NCBI RefSeq assembly: GCF_007830265.1
Contig: NZ_VLKE01000001.1
Coordinates: forward strand, 6,014,001 to 6,078,000
From: Micromonospora olivasterospora
GTDB lineage: Bacteria > Actinomycetota > Actinomycetes > Mycobacteriales > Micromonosporaceae
Direction: 5' to 3'
DNA: 64,000 nucleotides
In this document: in pieces, positions 1 to 8,198 of the stretch
Position numbering within the stretch: the stretch's first letter is position 1
Layout of the letters: the number at the start of each line of letters is the position of its first letter
Program-made: the position numbers and the translations under genes
The notes under the pieces: generated by a model
Seen by the model: only the letters and a program-made list of their open reading frames with translations
The model's database searches: none
Told to the model about the DNA's origin: nothing

Positions 1-754
1 GCGGCGAGATCGAACGGCGGTGGCCCGGCCCCGGCCGCGTGCTGACCGACAGCGGGCACCACGCCGACCACCGGCCCAACGTCCGGGGCGCCGTCGACGC
101 GATCGACGTGGACGTCGCCGGCCTCGACGTCGAGGCGCTGCTCGCCGCGTTCACCCGCCACCCGGCCGCCGGTGCCTGGGTCCACGCCGGACGCGGCGCG
201 CGGGCCGACGACGGATGGACAATCCGCCCGTACGCCGGCACCAACCCCGGCGAACGACGGTTGCACCTGGCCCTGCGGCCGACGGCCGAGGCCGAGCAGG
301 ACCGCGGCCCGTGGCTGCTCGCCGGGGACGACGGGACGGACGCCGGCCGGCTGCTCTCCCTGCTGCGGGACCCGGCGGTGGCCGCGCAGCTGCGGGCCCT
401 GCCGTGGCAGTACACCGGTGCCGGCCTCCCGCGCGGCATGTCGGCGCTGGACGTCCTCCACGAGCTGCTGCTGACGGTCCGCGCGCTCGGCGAGATCGTC
501 GCCGAGCAGAGCCCTGACCCGGCGCGGGTGCGCGCGGCGCTGGCCCCGCCGCGGGGGACGCCGACGCGCTCGCCGCCGCGGCGGCCGCCGAGGACGCCCG
601 ACAGGCCCCTTCCGAGCGGGGCGGAGGAGACGCGACGGCCGTCTCGGACACCGACATCGACTACCAGGTGACCGTGTTCGAAGAGGACGACGACCCCGAA
701 GCCCTCATCGGCGACGCCATCGAGTTCGACCTTTCCGTCGAGAAGGAGAAGTGA
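1..754 (+). CDS. Partial peptidoglycan-peptidase-like protein, apparent frameshift
   Basis: The 5' end lies outside the window. The readable frame (codons starting at position 3) is related to the first half of the next gene: both share an ERRWP/NARWP stretch, an acidic D-x-D-V core (AIDVDV here, ALDVDVDGID there) and a late HLAL/HLHV motif, as in small M15-type or phage-endolysin-like domains. Around 553-557, a run of five G, the frame breaks. After the run the frame one base back stays open and gives an acidic tail (DYQVTVFEEDDD, ending DLSVEKEK) stopping at 752-754. This fits one missing base, or less likely a -1 slip. One base separates its stop from the start of the next gene, so the pair is co-transcribed. 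The enzymatic role is inferred only from this relatedness. Confidence 0.6.
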
Positions 755-755
755 C

Positions 756-1613
756 GTGACCGCGCACCTCGCGCCCGTCCTGCGGGTGCTACGTGAGGAG
801 ATCAACGCCCGCTGGCCGCACCGCGACCGCGGCTCGGACGGCTGGATCGGCGACGCCGCCCACCAGGCCCGGCAGTCCGACCACAACCCCGACCGGGACG
901 ACTCGTCGGTCAACGCGTTGGACGTGGACGTCGACGGAATCGACCCGCTCCTGGTGGTGCGCCAGTGCATCGCCCACCCGTCCACCCAGTACGTGATCCA
1001 CAACCGGGTGATCTGGAGCCGGAGCCGGGGATTCGCCGCCGCCCGCTACACGGGCTCCAACCCGCACACCAAGCACCTGCACGTGAGCGTCAGCCACCAG
1101 CGGGTACTGGAGGACAGCACCCGTTCCTGGGGCATCGCCACCTCGACCGCCCGGCGGCTGGGCGATCGCGTGCTTCGCCTCGAGTGCCGGGGCGGCGACG
1201 TACGGGAGTTGCAGACCCTGGCCAACCGCCTCGGCGCCCGGCTCGTGGTCGACGGCGTCTTCGGACCGCGGACCAACGCCTGGGTGCGGAGCTTCCAGAA
1301 GGCCCACGCCCTGGAGCTCGACGGCATCGTCGGCCCGGCCACCCTGGCCGCGCTGCGGAAGGCGACCACGCCCCCGAAGCCGCAGGCGGGGCGCGCCCCC
1401 GGCTCGCGCACCCTGCGGCGCGGCAGCACGGGCGAGGACGTCGCCTTCGTCAAGCGATTCATCGGGGCCCGCCGCTGCGGCCCGGCCGGCCCGGACTTCG
1501 ACGAACGCACCGACGCCGCCGTGCGCTGGTACCAGCGGATGCGTGGCATCGCCGACGACGGTGTGGTCGGCCGGATCACCTGGGGGCAGATGGGCATCCG
1601 GGTCACCTACTGA
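756..1613 (+). CDS. Peptidoglycan-binding protein with two PG-binding domains
   Basis: This 285-residue protein starts at a GTG one base after the preceding stop. Residues ~1-125 form an M15/endolysin-like domain with conserved acidic and histidine residues (QSDHNPD, ALDVDVDGID, HTKHLHVSV). Two PG_binding_1 repeats follow: ~140-198 (GDVRELQTLANRLG, VDGVFGPRTN, LDGIVGPATL) and ~215-282 (STGEDVAFVKRFIG, DDGVVGRITW). No signal peptide is visible, as in phage-type lysins and unlike secreted hydrolases. It probably binds or trims peptidoglycan. Linkage with the related upstream ORF suggests a duplicated pair or a prophage remnant, although no other phage gene is in view. Confidence 0.8.
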   Translation: MTAHLAPVLRVLREEINARWPHRDRGSDGWIGDAAHQARQSDHNPDRDDSSVNALDVDVDGIDPLLVVRQCIAHPSTQYVIHNRVIWSRSRGFAAARYTGSNPHTKHLHVSVSHQRVLEDSTRSWGIATSTARRLGDRVLRLECRGGDVRELQTLANRLGARLVVDGVFGPRTNAWVRSFQKAHALELDGIVGPATLAALRKATTPPKPQAGRAPGSRTLRRGSTGEDVAFVKRFIGARRCGPAGPDFDERTDAAVRWYQRMRGIADDGVVGRITWGQMGIRVTY

Positions 1614-2038
1614 GAGCTGGCCGGCCGCCCGCGCTCGTGGGGGGCGGCGGCGCGTCCCCCTTCCGGACCTGTTGCGAGACGTCGACGGCGTGTTCTCATA
1701 CCGGGACGGCGATGCTGGTGATCCTCTCGCGGCGGCCCCAGGACTCCTGCATGAACATGTTCACCCCGGGCCAGGCGGACCGGATGAGCGATGCCTGGGT
1801 GGCGTTCCGGGCCGGCGGCGGCAAGTAACCACGCCCTCGTGGCACCTGTCGGGGTCGATGGGCCGCCGGCTGGCGGCCCGTCGACCCCGCACCCGAGCGC
1901 CGCTGTTTTCCTTCAGGCGCTTCGCGCGTGGCCGGACCGGCTTGACCAGTAGGTCCGGACGTTGACGAACTCGCGCAGTCCTGTCGCCGCCCCCGGCATG
2001 GTCGGCCGCGACCCGGGCACCGCGACCCGCTGACGCGG
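1614..2038. other. Intergenic stretch holding a protease scrap
   Basis: Convergent intergenic region between the PG-binding protein and the minus-strand dehydratase. Apart from the M43 protease remnant at 1742-1828 I see no gene, RNA or clear terminator here. Confidence 0.5.
1742..1828 (+). pseudogene. Remnant of M43-type secreted metalloprotease (C-terminus)
   Basis: The frame ending at the TAA at 1826-1828 reads DSCMNMFTPGQADRMSDAW followed by VAFRAGGGK. This matches the C-terminal signature of actinobacterial M43 (pappalysin-type) zinc metalloproteases, where a Met-turn region MDY..DSCM is followed by FTPGQ..RM..AW. Only about 28 residues are recognisable. The zinc-binding HExxH region and signal peptide are absent upstream, so this is a leftover of a deleted gene. 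Confidence 0.5.
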
Positions 2039-3175
2039 TCAGGCGAATGCGAGGGAGCCGTCGGGTCGCACCGGAAGGGACCGTTCCCAGTGCACGTAGT
2101 CGTCGGTCGCCAGCGCCGCCTCGTCGATGGTGACGCCCCAGCCGGGCCGGTCCGGGCGAAGCTCCAGGTGCCCGTCGACAGGCAGGTAGGGATCTGGGCA
2201 CCAGGTCACGTCGTCGAACTTGTACTCGAGGTACGCGAAGTTGCTGCACGCGGCGGCGAAGTGCACATTGTGGGCGGTCGCGAGCGGCCCCATCGGGTTG
2301 TGCGGCGCGACGGGTACGAAGTGGGTCTCGGCGAGGGTCGCGATGCGGCGCATCTGGGACAGCCCACCCACGACGGCGATGTCGGGTTGCAGGATGTCCA
2401 CCCCGCCGGAGCCGAGCAGCGCGAGGAACTCGTTCGGCGTGTAGAGCGACTCCCCGGTGGCGAGCGGCACCGTCAGCGCGGCACGCAGGTGCGCCCACGC
2501 GGGGACGTACTCCGGCCGGATCGGCTCCTCGAAGAACATCGGCTGCCAGGGCGCAAGGGCGTTGCCCAGTTGGATCGCCTTGTACGGCTCGAAGATCTTG
2601 GCGTGGGCGTCGAAGGCGAAGTCCCAGCGTGGATCGGCGGCCTCCCGGACGGCGGCGAAGTAGTCCGCGGACTCCTTGACGACGAGGCCCCAGCGGCGAT
2701 TGTGCAGGTCCCCGCGGTACGGGCTCAGCTTGAACGCGGTCAGGCCGTACCGCTCGTGCAGCTCGGCGGTGATGTCCCGCGCCGCGACCGGGTCGGGCGC
2801 CGAGTAGACGCCGCAGTAGACGGGGACCCGGTCCCGGGTACGGCCGCCGAGCAGGGCGTAGACCGGCACGTTCAGCGAGAGGGCAGTGATCTCCCAGAGC
2901 GCGTGGTCGATCGCGGCGATCGCGGCGAGGCCCAGCGCCCCGGGTGGGAACCGGGCCAGCCGGAGGAGTTTCTGCGTCACGAACTCGACCCGGCGCGGGT
3001 CCTCGCCGGCCATCTGCCCGAGCAGGTGCTCCAGCAGCGGCAGCAGGGCGCGGTCCGGGCCGTGGTTGTACGCCTCGCCCCAACCGCTGACGCCCTCGTC
3101 GGTGTCGACCCGGACGAGCACCCTGGGGCGGTCCCCTACGCGCTGTAGGTACGCCTTCAAGCCGCTGATCCTCAT
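2039..3175 (-). CDS. Enolase-superfamily sugar-acid dehydratase (galactonate dehydratase-like)
   Basis: This 378-residue protein belongs to the mandelate racemase/muconate lactonizing group. It shows an N-terminal capping domain and a barrel with metal-ligand segments FAFDAHAKIF, FFEEPIRPEY and PLATGESLYT, then the late-barrel APHNPMGP motif typical of galactonate/mannonate-type dehydratases. It should remove water from an aldonic or aldaric acid in the cytoplasm to give a 2-keto-3-deoxy acid. The ATG at 3175 is chosen because it starts MRISGLKAYLQ, a typical family N-terminus, and overlaps the stop of the upstream lyase gene (ATGA), implying translational coupling. The exact substrate cannot be read from sequence. 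Confidence 0.88.
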   Translation of the reverse strand: MRISGLKAYLQRVGDRPRVLVRVDTDEGVSGWGEAYNHGPDRALLPLLEHLLGQMAGEDPRRVEFVTQKLLRLARFPPGALGLAAIAAIDHALWEITALSLNVPVYALLGGRTRDRVPVYCGVYSAPDPVAARDITAELHERYGLTAFKLSPYRGDLHNRRWGLVVKESADYFAAVREAADPRWDFAFDAHAKIFEPYKAIQLGNALAPWQPMFFEEPIRPEYVPAWAHLRAALTVPLATGESLYTPNEFLALLGSGGVDILQPDIAVVGGLSQMRRIATLAETHFVPVAPHNPMGPLATAHNVHFAAACSNFAYLEYKFDDVTWCPDPYLPVDGHLELRPDRPGWGVTIDEAALATDDYVHWERSLPVRPDGSLAFA

Positions 3176-4109
3176 GCCGCGGCCGTCGCCTCGACCGGCG
3201 TCCGCACCAGCTCGCCCGCCATGCCCCAGTCGGCCAGGACCTCCCGCACCTCGTGTCGCTCGGCCTCGGTGAGTTGGCTGCTCGGGGCGCGTACCTCCCG
3301 GCTGCACAGGCCGAGCTGGGCGAGGGCCTCCTTGACCGCGCTGACGTTGTGGGCCGAGTTGTTCCGGGCCCGGAGTTCCTCGAAGCGGCTGATGCGGTTG
3401 ATCAGCTCCGCCGCCGTCACGTTGTCGCCGGCCCGCAGCGCGTCCCGCAGGTCCAGCGAGATCCGCGGGTTCACGGTCACCAGTCCCGAGGTGAAGCCGG
3501 CGGCGCCGTGCAGGGCATAGCTGAGGGCGTAAGGCTCGGCGAGGCCGGCGACCCAGGTGAACCGGTCGGCCCCGCCGCCTCGCGGGTCCGGGCGAAGGCG
3601 ACGGGATCCGCGACGGCGTACTTCACGCCCACCACGTTGGGGCACCGCTCGCCCAGCTCCCGGATCATCTCCCCGGTCACGTGGGGCGTCTTGACGTACA
3701 GGACGATGCCCAGCTCGCCGAGTTCCCCCGCGATGGCCGCGTGGTAGTCGATCCAGCCCTGGCTGGAGATGTACGGGTGCAGCGGCTGGTGCACCATCGC
3801 CATGGTGGCCCCGGCCGACCGCGCGAGCCGGCCCTCCTCGACGGCGGTCTGCACGTCGAGGCCGATTCCGGCTACGAGCGTGGCCCGGTCGGCGACCGTG
3901 CGGCCGCTGAGCTCGAGGAGTTCGCGCCGCTCGCGCGCGGTGAGCGCGTAGAACTCGCTGGTGTTGCCGTTGGGGGTCACGACGTGCACGCCCGCGTCGA
4001 GCAGGCGCTCGAGAAGACGGACGAAGGTGGCCTGGTCGACCCGGTTGCCGTCGAACGGCGTCACCGGGATCGCGACGACGTCGGCGAGCGCGCTGCCCGA
4101 GGGGCTCAT
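3172..4109 (-). CDS. DHDPS-family keto-deoxy sugar acid dehydratase/aldolase, frameshifted
   Basis: This is a dihydrodipicolinate synthase/N-acetylneuraminate lyase family protein. The N-terminal frame has VVAIPVTPFDG, TPNGNTSEFYAL (dicarboxylate-binding loop), and VVGVKYA carrying the Schiff-base lysine. The C-terminal frame (from DRFTWVAGLAEPYAL, with GAAGFTSGLV) runs to the stop overlapping the dehydratase start. The two halves are one frame apart and meet near 3571-3585, in a G-rich stretch on the coding strand; one missing base would restore a protein of about 312 residues. Beside a dehydratase and an aldehyde dehydrogenase the likely reaction is conversion of a 2-keto-3-deoxy sugar acid toward 2-oxoglutarate semialdehyde. 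It may be a real mutation or an assembly error. Its ATG overlaps the GntR stop (ATGA). Confidence 0.8.
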
Positions 4110-4789
4110 GTGCCGGACTCCAACTGTTCAAGGGCCCGCTGGGCCCGCTGACCGAACGTGTAGATGTGCGCCTCGGTGAGGCGGCGGGCCTCGTCGCTGT
4201 CGCCGCGGCGGGCCGCGTCCAGGATCGCGGCGTGCTCCTCCGCCTCCGTGTCCCAGGACGGGAGGCTGTTCCAGGCGGTGACCGTGATGAGGGCGGTCTG
4301 GTCCCGCAGGGAGTCGAGGATGCCGACGAAGACCGGGTTGTCGCAGCCGGCGTACAGCAGCCGGTGGAACTCCCGGTTCGCCATGCTCCGCTCGGCGCCG
4401 TCGCCCGCCTCGGCCGCGCGGTTCAGGGCGTCCTGGGCGGGCCCCGTGTCCAGCCCGGCCTCGACCGCCCGCTGCACCGCCGCCGGCTCGAGCAGCACCC
4501 GGACGTCGAACACGTTGTGCGCCATGCGCGCGTCGACCACCCGGACGAGCGCCCCCCGGTAGTCGCTGATCGTCACCAGGCCGACGCCGGCGAGTGTCTT
4601 GAGCGCCTCCCGGACGGGAGTCTTCGACAGCCCGAACGACCGCGCGAGGTCGGCCTCGACGAGTGGCTGACCGGCGCGGAGCTCGCCGTTCAGAATCGCC
4701 GTCCGCAGCGCGTCCACGACGAAGCCCGTCCGGGACGCGTAGACGACGGTGGGCGCAGCAGGCGCAGAACCCACGTTTTCTCCTTCCAT
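4106..4789 (-). CDS. GntR-family (FadR subfamily) regulator of the sugar-acid locus
   Basis: This protein of about 227 residues has an N-terminal winged helix (ALRTAILNGELRAGQPL, DLARSFGLSKTPVREAL) and an all-helical FCD ligand-binding domain with the usual D/H metal-site residues (EFHRLLYAG, EEHAAILDA). An in-frame ATG at 4810 is possible, but MEGENVG at 4789 is preferred because the upstream residues carry no domain and lie in the promoter region. It is first in the minus-strand operon and divergent from the transporter operon, so it probably controls both from the shared 119-bp gap, with a sugar acid or keto-deoxy acid as effector. Confidence 0.88.
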   Translation of the reverse strand: MEGENVGSAPAAPTVVYASRTGFVVDALRTAILNGELRAGQPLVEADLARSFGLSKTPVREALKTLAGVGLVTISDYRGALVRVVDARMAHNVFDVRVLLEPAAVQRAVEAGLDTGPAQDALNRAAEAGDGAERSMANREFHRLLYAGCDNPVFVGILDSLRDQTALITVTAWNSLPSWDTEAEEHAAILDAARRGDSDEARRLTEAHIYTFGQRAQRALEQLESGT

Positions 4790-4810
4790 CGGTGGCTCAC
4801 CGTACCACAC

Positions 4811-4840
4811 TTGCGGAGTCTGATCGATCGTATATCATCC
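4811..4840 (+). promoter_or_regulatory. Divergent promoter and putative GntR operator
   Basis: A -35-like TTGCGG (4811-4816) and a -10-like TATCAT (4833-4838), 16 bp apart, face the solute-binding protein gene. Between and across them lies TGATCGATCGTATATCA (4821-4837), with TGAT/ATCA ends and a GATCGATC palindrome. It is unusually AT-rich for this DNA and sits where a FadR-type repressor would bind. Operator identity is inferred. Confidence 0.45.
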
Positions 4841-4908
4841 ACCAGATCCCATCGCCCTCGACGATCACCCGAGCTACATCAACCCCCGTCCCCCAAGGAG
4901 AAGCCCCA

Positions 4909-6270
4909 ATGGAGCATCGGAGCCATTCCGCTCAGCCCTCCCGGTCCCGCCGCCGACCTCACGTCGGCCGGCGGGCGCTCGCGGCAGCGATGGCGTTGGC
5001 AGCGCTCGCCCTCACCGCCTGCGGCGGATCGACGCCGGGCAGTGCGGGCGCCGACGGCGAGGTGACGCTTCAGCTCTGGGACACGGACACGCGCCCCGAG
5101 CGGTCCGCCAACCTGAAGCAGCTCATCGACATGTTCGAGAAGAAGAACCCGGGCATCAAGGTCACCTACCTGGGGCTGCCCACCGACTCGTACATGCAGA
5201 AGATCGACACCGCCATCGCGACGAAGTCCACCCCGGACCTGCTGACGCCCAAGGCCTCCGACCTGTCGGCGCTCGTCGCGCAGGGTGCGCTCGCTCCGCT
5301 CGACGACCGGTTCGCCAAGGGCGGCTGGGCCGAGCGGGTCGACCGGTCCATGGTCGACATCACCAAGGCCGCCGCGCCCGACGGCAAGCTCTACATGACC
5401 CCCGCCACGAGCCTCGCCGACGCCGTCTACTACCGCAAGGACTGGTACGACAAGGTGGGGCTCGGCGCGCCGGCGTCGTGGAACGACTTCTTCACCGCCG
5501 CCCAGAAGCTCACCGACAAGGGCAGCGGCCGGTTCGGCTACACGATCCGGGGCGGAGCGGGCTTCTTCCCGCAGTTCGTCCAGATGGTCTACCCGCAGGC
5601 CGGCGTGGCGTCGTTCTTCCGCGAGGACGGCACCTCCACCCTCGACGACCCCGCCGTCGTCGAGGCGGCGCAGAAGTACGTCGGCCTCTACAAGACGGCG
5701 ACGGCCGAGAGTGACCTGACCGCCGACTTCAAGGCGATGGTCGCGCAGTTCACCGCCGGCGGCGCCGGCATGCTGAGCCACAGCATCGGGTCGTACCCGA
5801 CCATCACGAAGACCCTCCAGCCCGCCGCGGTCGGCGTCGCCGCGCCGCTCCCCGCCGCGGACGGCAGCACCGTCCTCACCGGGCGGGTGACCACCGGCTT
5901 CGCGATGTTCAACAACAGCCGGCACCGGGACGCCGCCTGGAAGTTCCTGGAATTCACCATGAGCCAGGAGGGCAACAGCTTCTGGGCGAAGGCCTCCGGC
6001 TACATCCCCGGCAATCTCGCCGTCGAGAAGGAGTCCTGGGTGCAGGACAGCCCCGTCCTCAACGCTGCCGTCGCGGCCGGCAAGGCGCCCAACGTCAGGT
6101 TCCTCAACCAGCCGTACTACCTGCCCGAGTTCAACTCGATCACCAACACCGACATGCGGCCGGACTGGCAGCGGGTCCTGCAGGGGCAGCTCTCCGTGCG
6201 CGAGTTCCTCACCACCTGGGCGGCGAAGCTGACGCAGGCGCAGCAGCGCTACCAGAAGCTCAAGAAGTAG
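4909..6270 (+). CDS. Sugar ABC transporter solute-binding lipoprotein
   Basis: This 453-residue family-1 extracellular binding protein has an Arg-rich n-region, a hydrophobic core and a lipobox LTAC (Cys ~38), so it is membrane-anchored outside the cell. The mature part has the usual LQLWDTDTRPERS start and FEKKNPGIKVTYLGLP. The ATG at 4909 has a good AAGGAG site 6 nt upstream; a longer in-frame reading from 4663 overlaps the GntR gene and lacks a signal-peptide rationale. It is followed by two permeases and a dehydrogenase but no ATPase, so it presumably shares a multitask MsiK-type ATPase as in other actinomycetes. The ligand is probably a sugar acid or an oligomer of one. Confidence 0.9.
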   Translation: MEHRSHSAQPSRSRRRPHVGRRALAAAMALAALALTACGGSTPGSAGADGEVTLQLWDTDTRPERSANLKQLIDMFEKKNPGIKVTYLGLPTDSYMQKIDTAIATKSTPDLLTPKASDLSALVAQGALAPLDDRFAKGGWAERVDRSMVDITKAAAPDGKLYMTPATSLADAVYYRKDWYDKVGLGAPASWNDFFTAAQKLTDKGSGRFGYTIRGGAGFFPQFVQMVYPQAGVASFFREDGTSTLDDPAVVEAAQKYVGLYKTATAESDLTADFKAMVAQFTAGGAGMLSHSIGSYPTITKTLQPAAVGVAAPLPAADGSTVLTGRVTTGFAMFNNSRHRDAAWKFLEFTMSQEGNSFWAKASGYIPGNLAVEKESWVQDSPVLNAAVAAGKAPNVRFLNQPYYLPEFNSITNTDMRPDWQRVLQGQLSVREFLTTWAAKLTQAQQRYQKLKK

Positions 6271-6411
6271 CGCGCGACGCGCCCGTTGCGATGTGCGAAC
6301 CGACCGCGCGGCACGGCTCCGCTCGGCGGAGGAGAACCCCTCGCCCGGCGGAGGCCGTGCCGCCACCACCCGGATCCCGGGCCCAGCCCATCCTCGACCT
6401 GAGAGGCCCGC

Positions 6412-7323
6412 ATGACGACAAGTGCCGCCGCGTTACGCCAGCGACGGCGCCGGGACCGAAACTGGCACCCGTACGCCCTGATCGCCCCCGCGGCGATCCT
6501 GGTCCTGGTGTTCCTGCTCTACCCGGTCGCCAGCGTCTTCTACTACGCGCTGCAGAACTACAACGTCACGCTCCCGATCTACAACGGCTTCGCGGGGCTG
6601 GACAACTTCCGCGCGATCGCCGAGGACCCGCTGTTCTGGGACAGCCTCGCGTTCACCGGCAGATGGGTCCTGGTCGAGGTCGGCCTGCAGTTCGTGTGCG
6701 GCCTCGTGCTCGCGCTGCTGATCAACCAGTCCTTCGCCGGCCGGGCCGTCGTCCGGGCCCTGGTCTTCTCGCCCTGGGCGGTGGCCGGCATCCTGACCAC
6801 CACCATCTGGATGCTCATCTACAACCCCTCCACCGGGGCCGGCTACTACCTGGCGGAGATGGGGCTCGGCTCGTACGGGACCTCGCCGCTGTCCGGCACC
6901 ACCTCGACGTTCTGGGCCGTCGTGCTCGCCGAACTGTGGCGCGGTGCGCCGTTCTTCGCGATCCTCATTCTCGCCGACCTGCAGTCGGTGCCGAACGACC
7001 TGTACGAGGCGGCCGACGTGGACGGCGCGGGCCGACTGCGCAAGTTCGTGTCGATCACCTGGCCGCACATCCGGCGGGCGGTCGTCATCGCGGCGCTGCT
7101 GCGCGGCGTCTGGGAGTTCAACAACGTCGACCTGCTCTACACGCTCACCGGTGGCGGGCCCGGCCACGCCACCACCACGCTGCCGCTGTACGTCGCGCAG
7201 ACGGCGATCCACAAACACGACTTCGGGTACGGCTCGGCGCTCACGGTCGTCGCGTTCCTCATTCTCGCGGCGGTCACCGTGCTGTATCTCCGCATGACCA
7301 GGCTAGGACGGGAAGACACATGA
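6412..7323 (+). CDS. Sugar ABC transporter permease (MalF/UgpA type)
   Basis: A 303-residue inner-membrane protein with six predicted helices, beginning HPYALIAPAAILVLVFLLYP after a basic cytoplasmic start. The coupling (EAA) loop reads YEAADVDGAGRLRKFVSITW, which docks on the ATPase. It forms the importer channel together with the next permease, whose ATG overlaps this stop (ATGA). The 141-bp gap after the binding-protein gene shows no strong terminator. Confidence 0.9.
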   Translation: MTTSAAALRQRRRRDRNWHPYALIAPAAILVLVFLLYPVASVFYYALQNYNVTLPIYNGFAGLDNFRAIAEDPLFWDSLAFTGRWVLVEVGLQFVCGLVLALLINQSFAGRAVVRALVFSPWAVAGILTTTIWMLIYNPSTGAGYYLAEMGLGSYGTSPLSGTTSTFWAVVLAELWRGAPFFAILILADLQSVPNDLYEAADVDGAGRLRKFVSITWPHIRRAVVIAALLRGVWEFNNVDLLYTLTGGGPGHATTTLPLYVAQTAIHKHDFGYGSALTVVAFLILAAVTVLYLRMTRLGREDT

Positions 7324-8198
7324 CTCTCGTGCAGGAAGTAACCGGCCCGGCGCTCGCGAGGACGAGCGTTCCCCGGCGGAAGCGCACCCGATCCTGGGTC
7401 GACCGTGCCCTGCTCGTCGGCCCCCTGACGGTCGGGCTGCTGTTCACCCTGGTGCCGTTCTACTGGATGCTGCTGTTCGCGCTGCGCCCCGCGGGCTCGA
7501 CCTCGCTGGTGCCCTGGCCCGTCACCTTCGACCACTTCGCGGCCGTGTGGAACGGCTCCGGGTTCGGCGTCTACTTCCTCAACAGCGCGTACGTCGCCCT
7601 GGTCAGCCTCGTCGTGTCGACGGTCATCGCGCTGCTCGGCGGCTACGCGCTCGCCCGGTTCAGGTTCCACGGCAAGACCGCCTTCATGGTGGTCATGCTG
7701 TGCACCCAGTTCATCCCGGGCGCCATGATGCTCATCCCGCTCTTCGAGGTCTTCAACACCCTGAGCCTGACGAACTCGCTGTGGAGTCTCGTCGTCGCCG
7801 ACACGGTCTTCCACCTGCCGCTCTCGCTGATGCTCATGGCCGGGTTCATCCGCAACGTCCCCGTCGAACTGGAGGAGGCCGCCTGGGTCGACGGGTGCAG
7901 CCGCCTGTCGGCGTTCCGGCGGGTGGTGCTGCCGCTGCTGCGGCCCGGCATCGTCGCCGTCGGCTCCTTCGCGTTCATCAGCGCGTGGAACAACTTCCTC
8001 TTCGCGGTGATGTTCCTGAGCACCCAGGACCGGTTCACCATCCCGGTGGGCCTCAGCTACCTGCTCGGCGAGTACGGCGCGGACTTCGGGGCCCTCGCCG
8101 CCGGCGGCGTCGTCGCCGTGGTGCCCGTCGTCCTGGTCTTCGCGTACGTGCAGAAGTTCCTCGTGCAGGGCCTGAGCGCAGGGGCGGTGAAGGGATGA
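7320..8198 (+). CDS. Sugar ABC transporter permease (MalG type)
   Basis: A 292-residue membrane protein, second permease of the importer. It has a hydrophobic first helix (VGPLTVGLLFTLVPFYWMLL) and an EAA loop EEAAWVDGCSRLSAFRRVVL in the position typical of MalG-type subunits. Four-base ATGA overlaps link it to the permease before and the dehydrogenase after it, so all four genes form one translationally coupled unit. Confidence 0.9.
   Translation: MTLVQEVTGPALARTSVPRRKRTRSWVDRALLVGPLTVGLLFTLVPFYWMLLFALRPAGSTSLVPWPVTFDHFAAVWNGSGFGVYFLNSAYVALVSLVVSTVIALLGGYALARFRFHGKTAFMVVMLCTQFIPGAMMLIPLFEVFNTLSLTNSLWSLVVADTVFHLPLSLMLMAGFIRNVPVELEEAAWVDGCSRLSAFRRVVLPLLRPGIVAVGSFAFISAWNNFLFAVMFLSTQDRFTIPVGLSYLLGEYGADFGALAAGGVVAVVPVVLVFAYVQKFLVQGLSAGAVKG

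Noticed and set aside
1..1613. An intact prophage at the left edge
   Set aside because: Only two lysin-like genes are visible, with no structural, integrase or portal genes and no attachment repeats in view.
4879..6369. Long open frame opposite the binding-protein gene, and similar long antisense frames throughout
   Set aside because: In very GC-rich DNA antisense frames stay open; they show no domains, and the sense genes explain the codon bias.
7547..8194. Upstream extension of the aldehyde dehydrogenase frame
   Set aside because: It overlaps the whole permease gene in another frame; the ATG at 8195 overlapping the permease stop is the real start.
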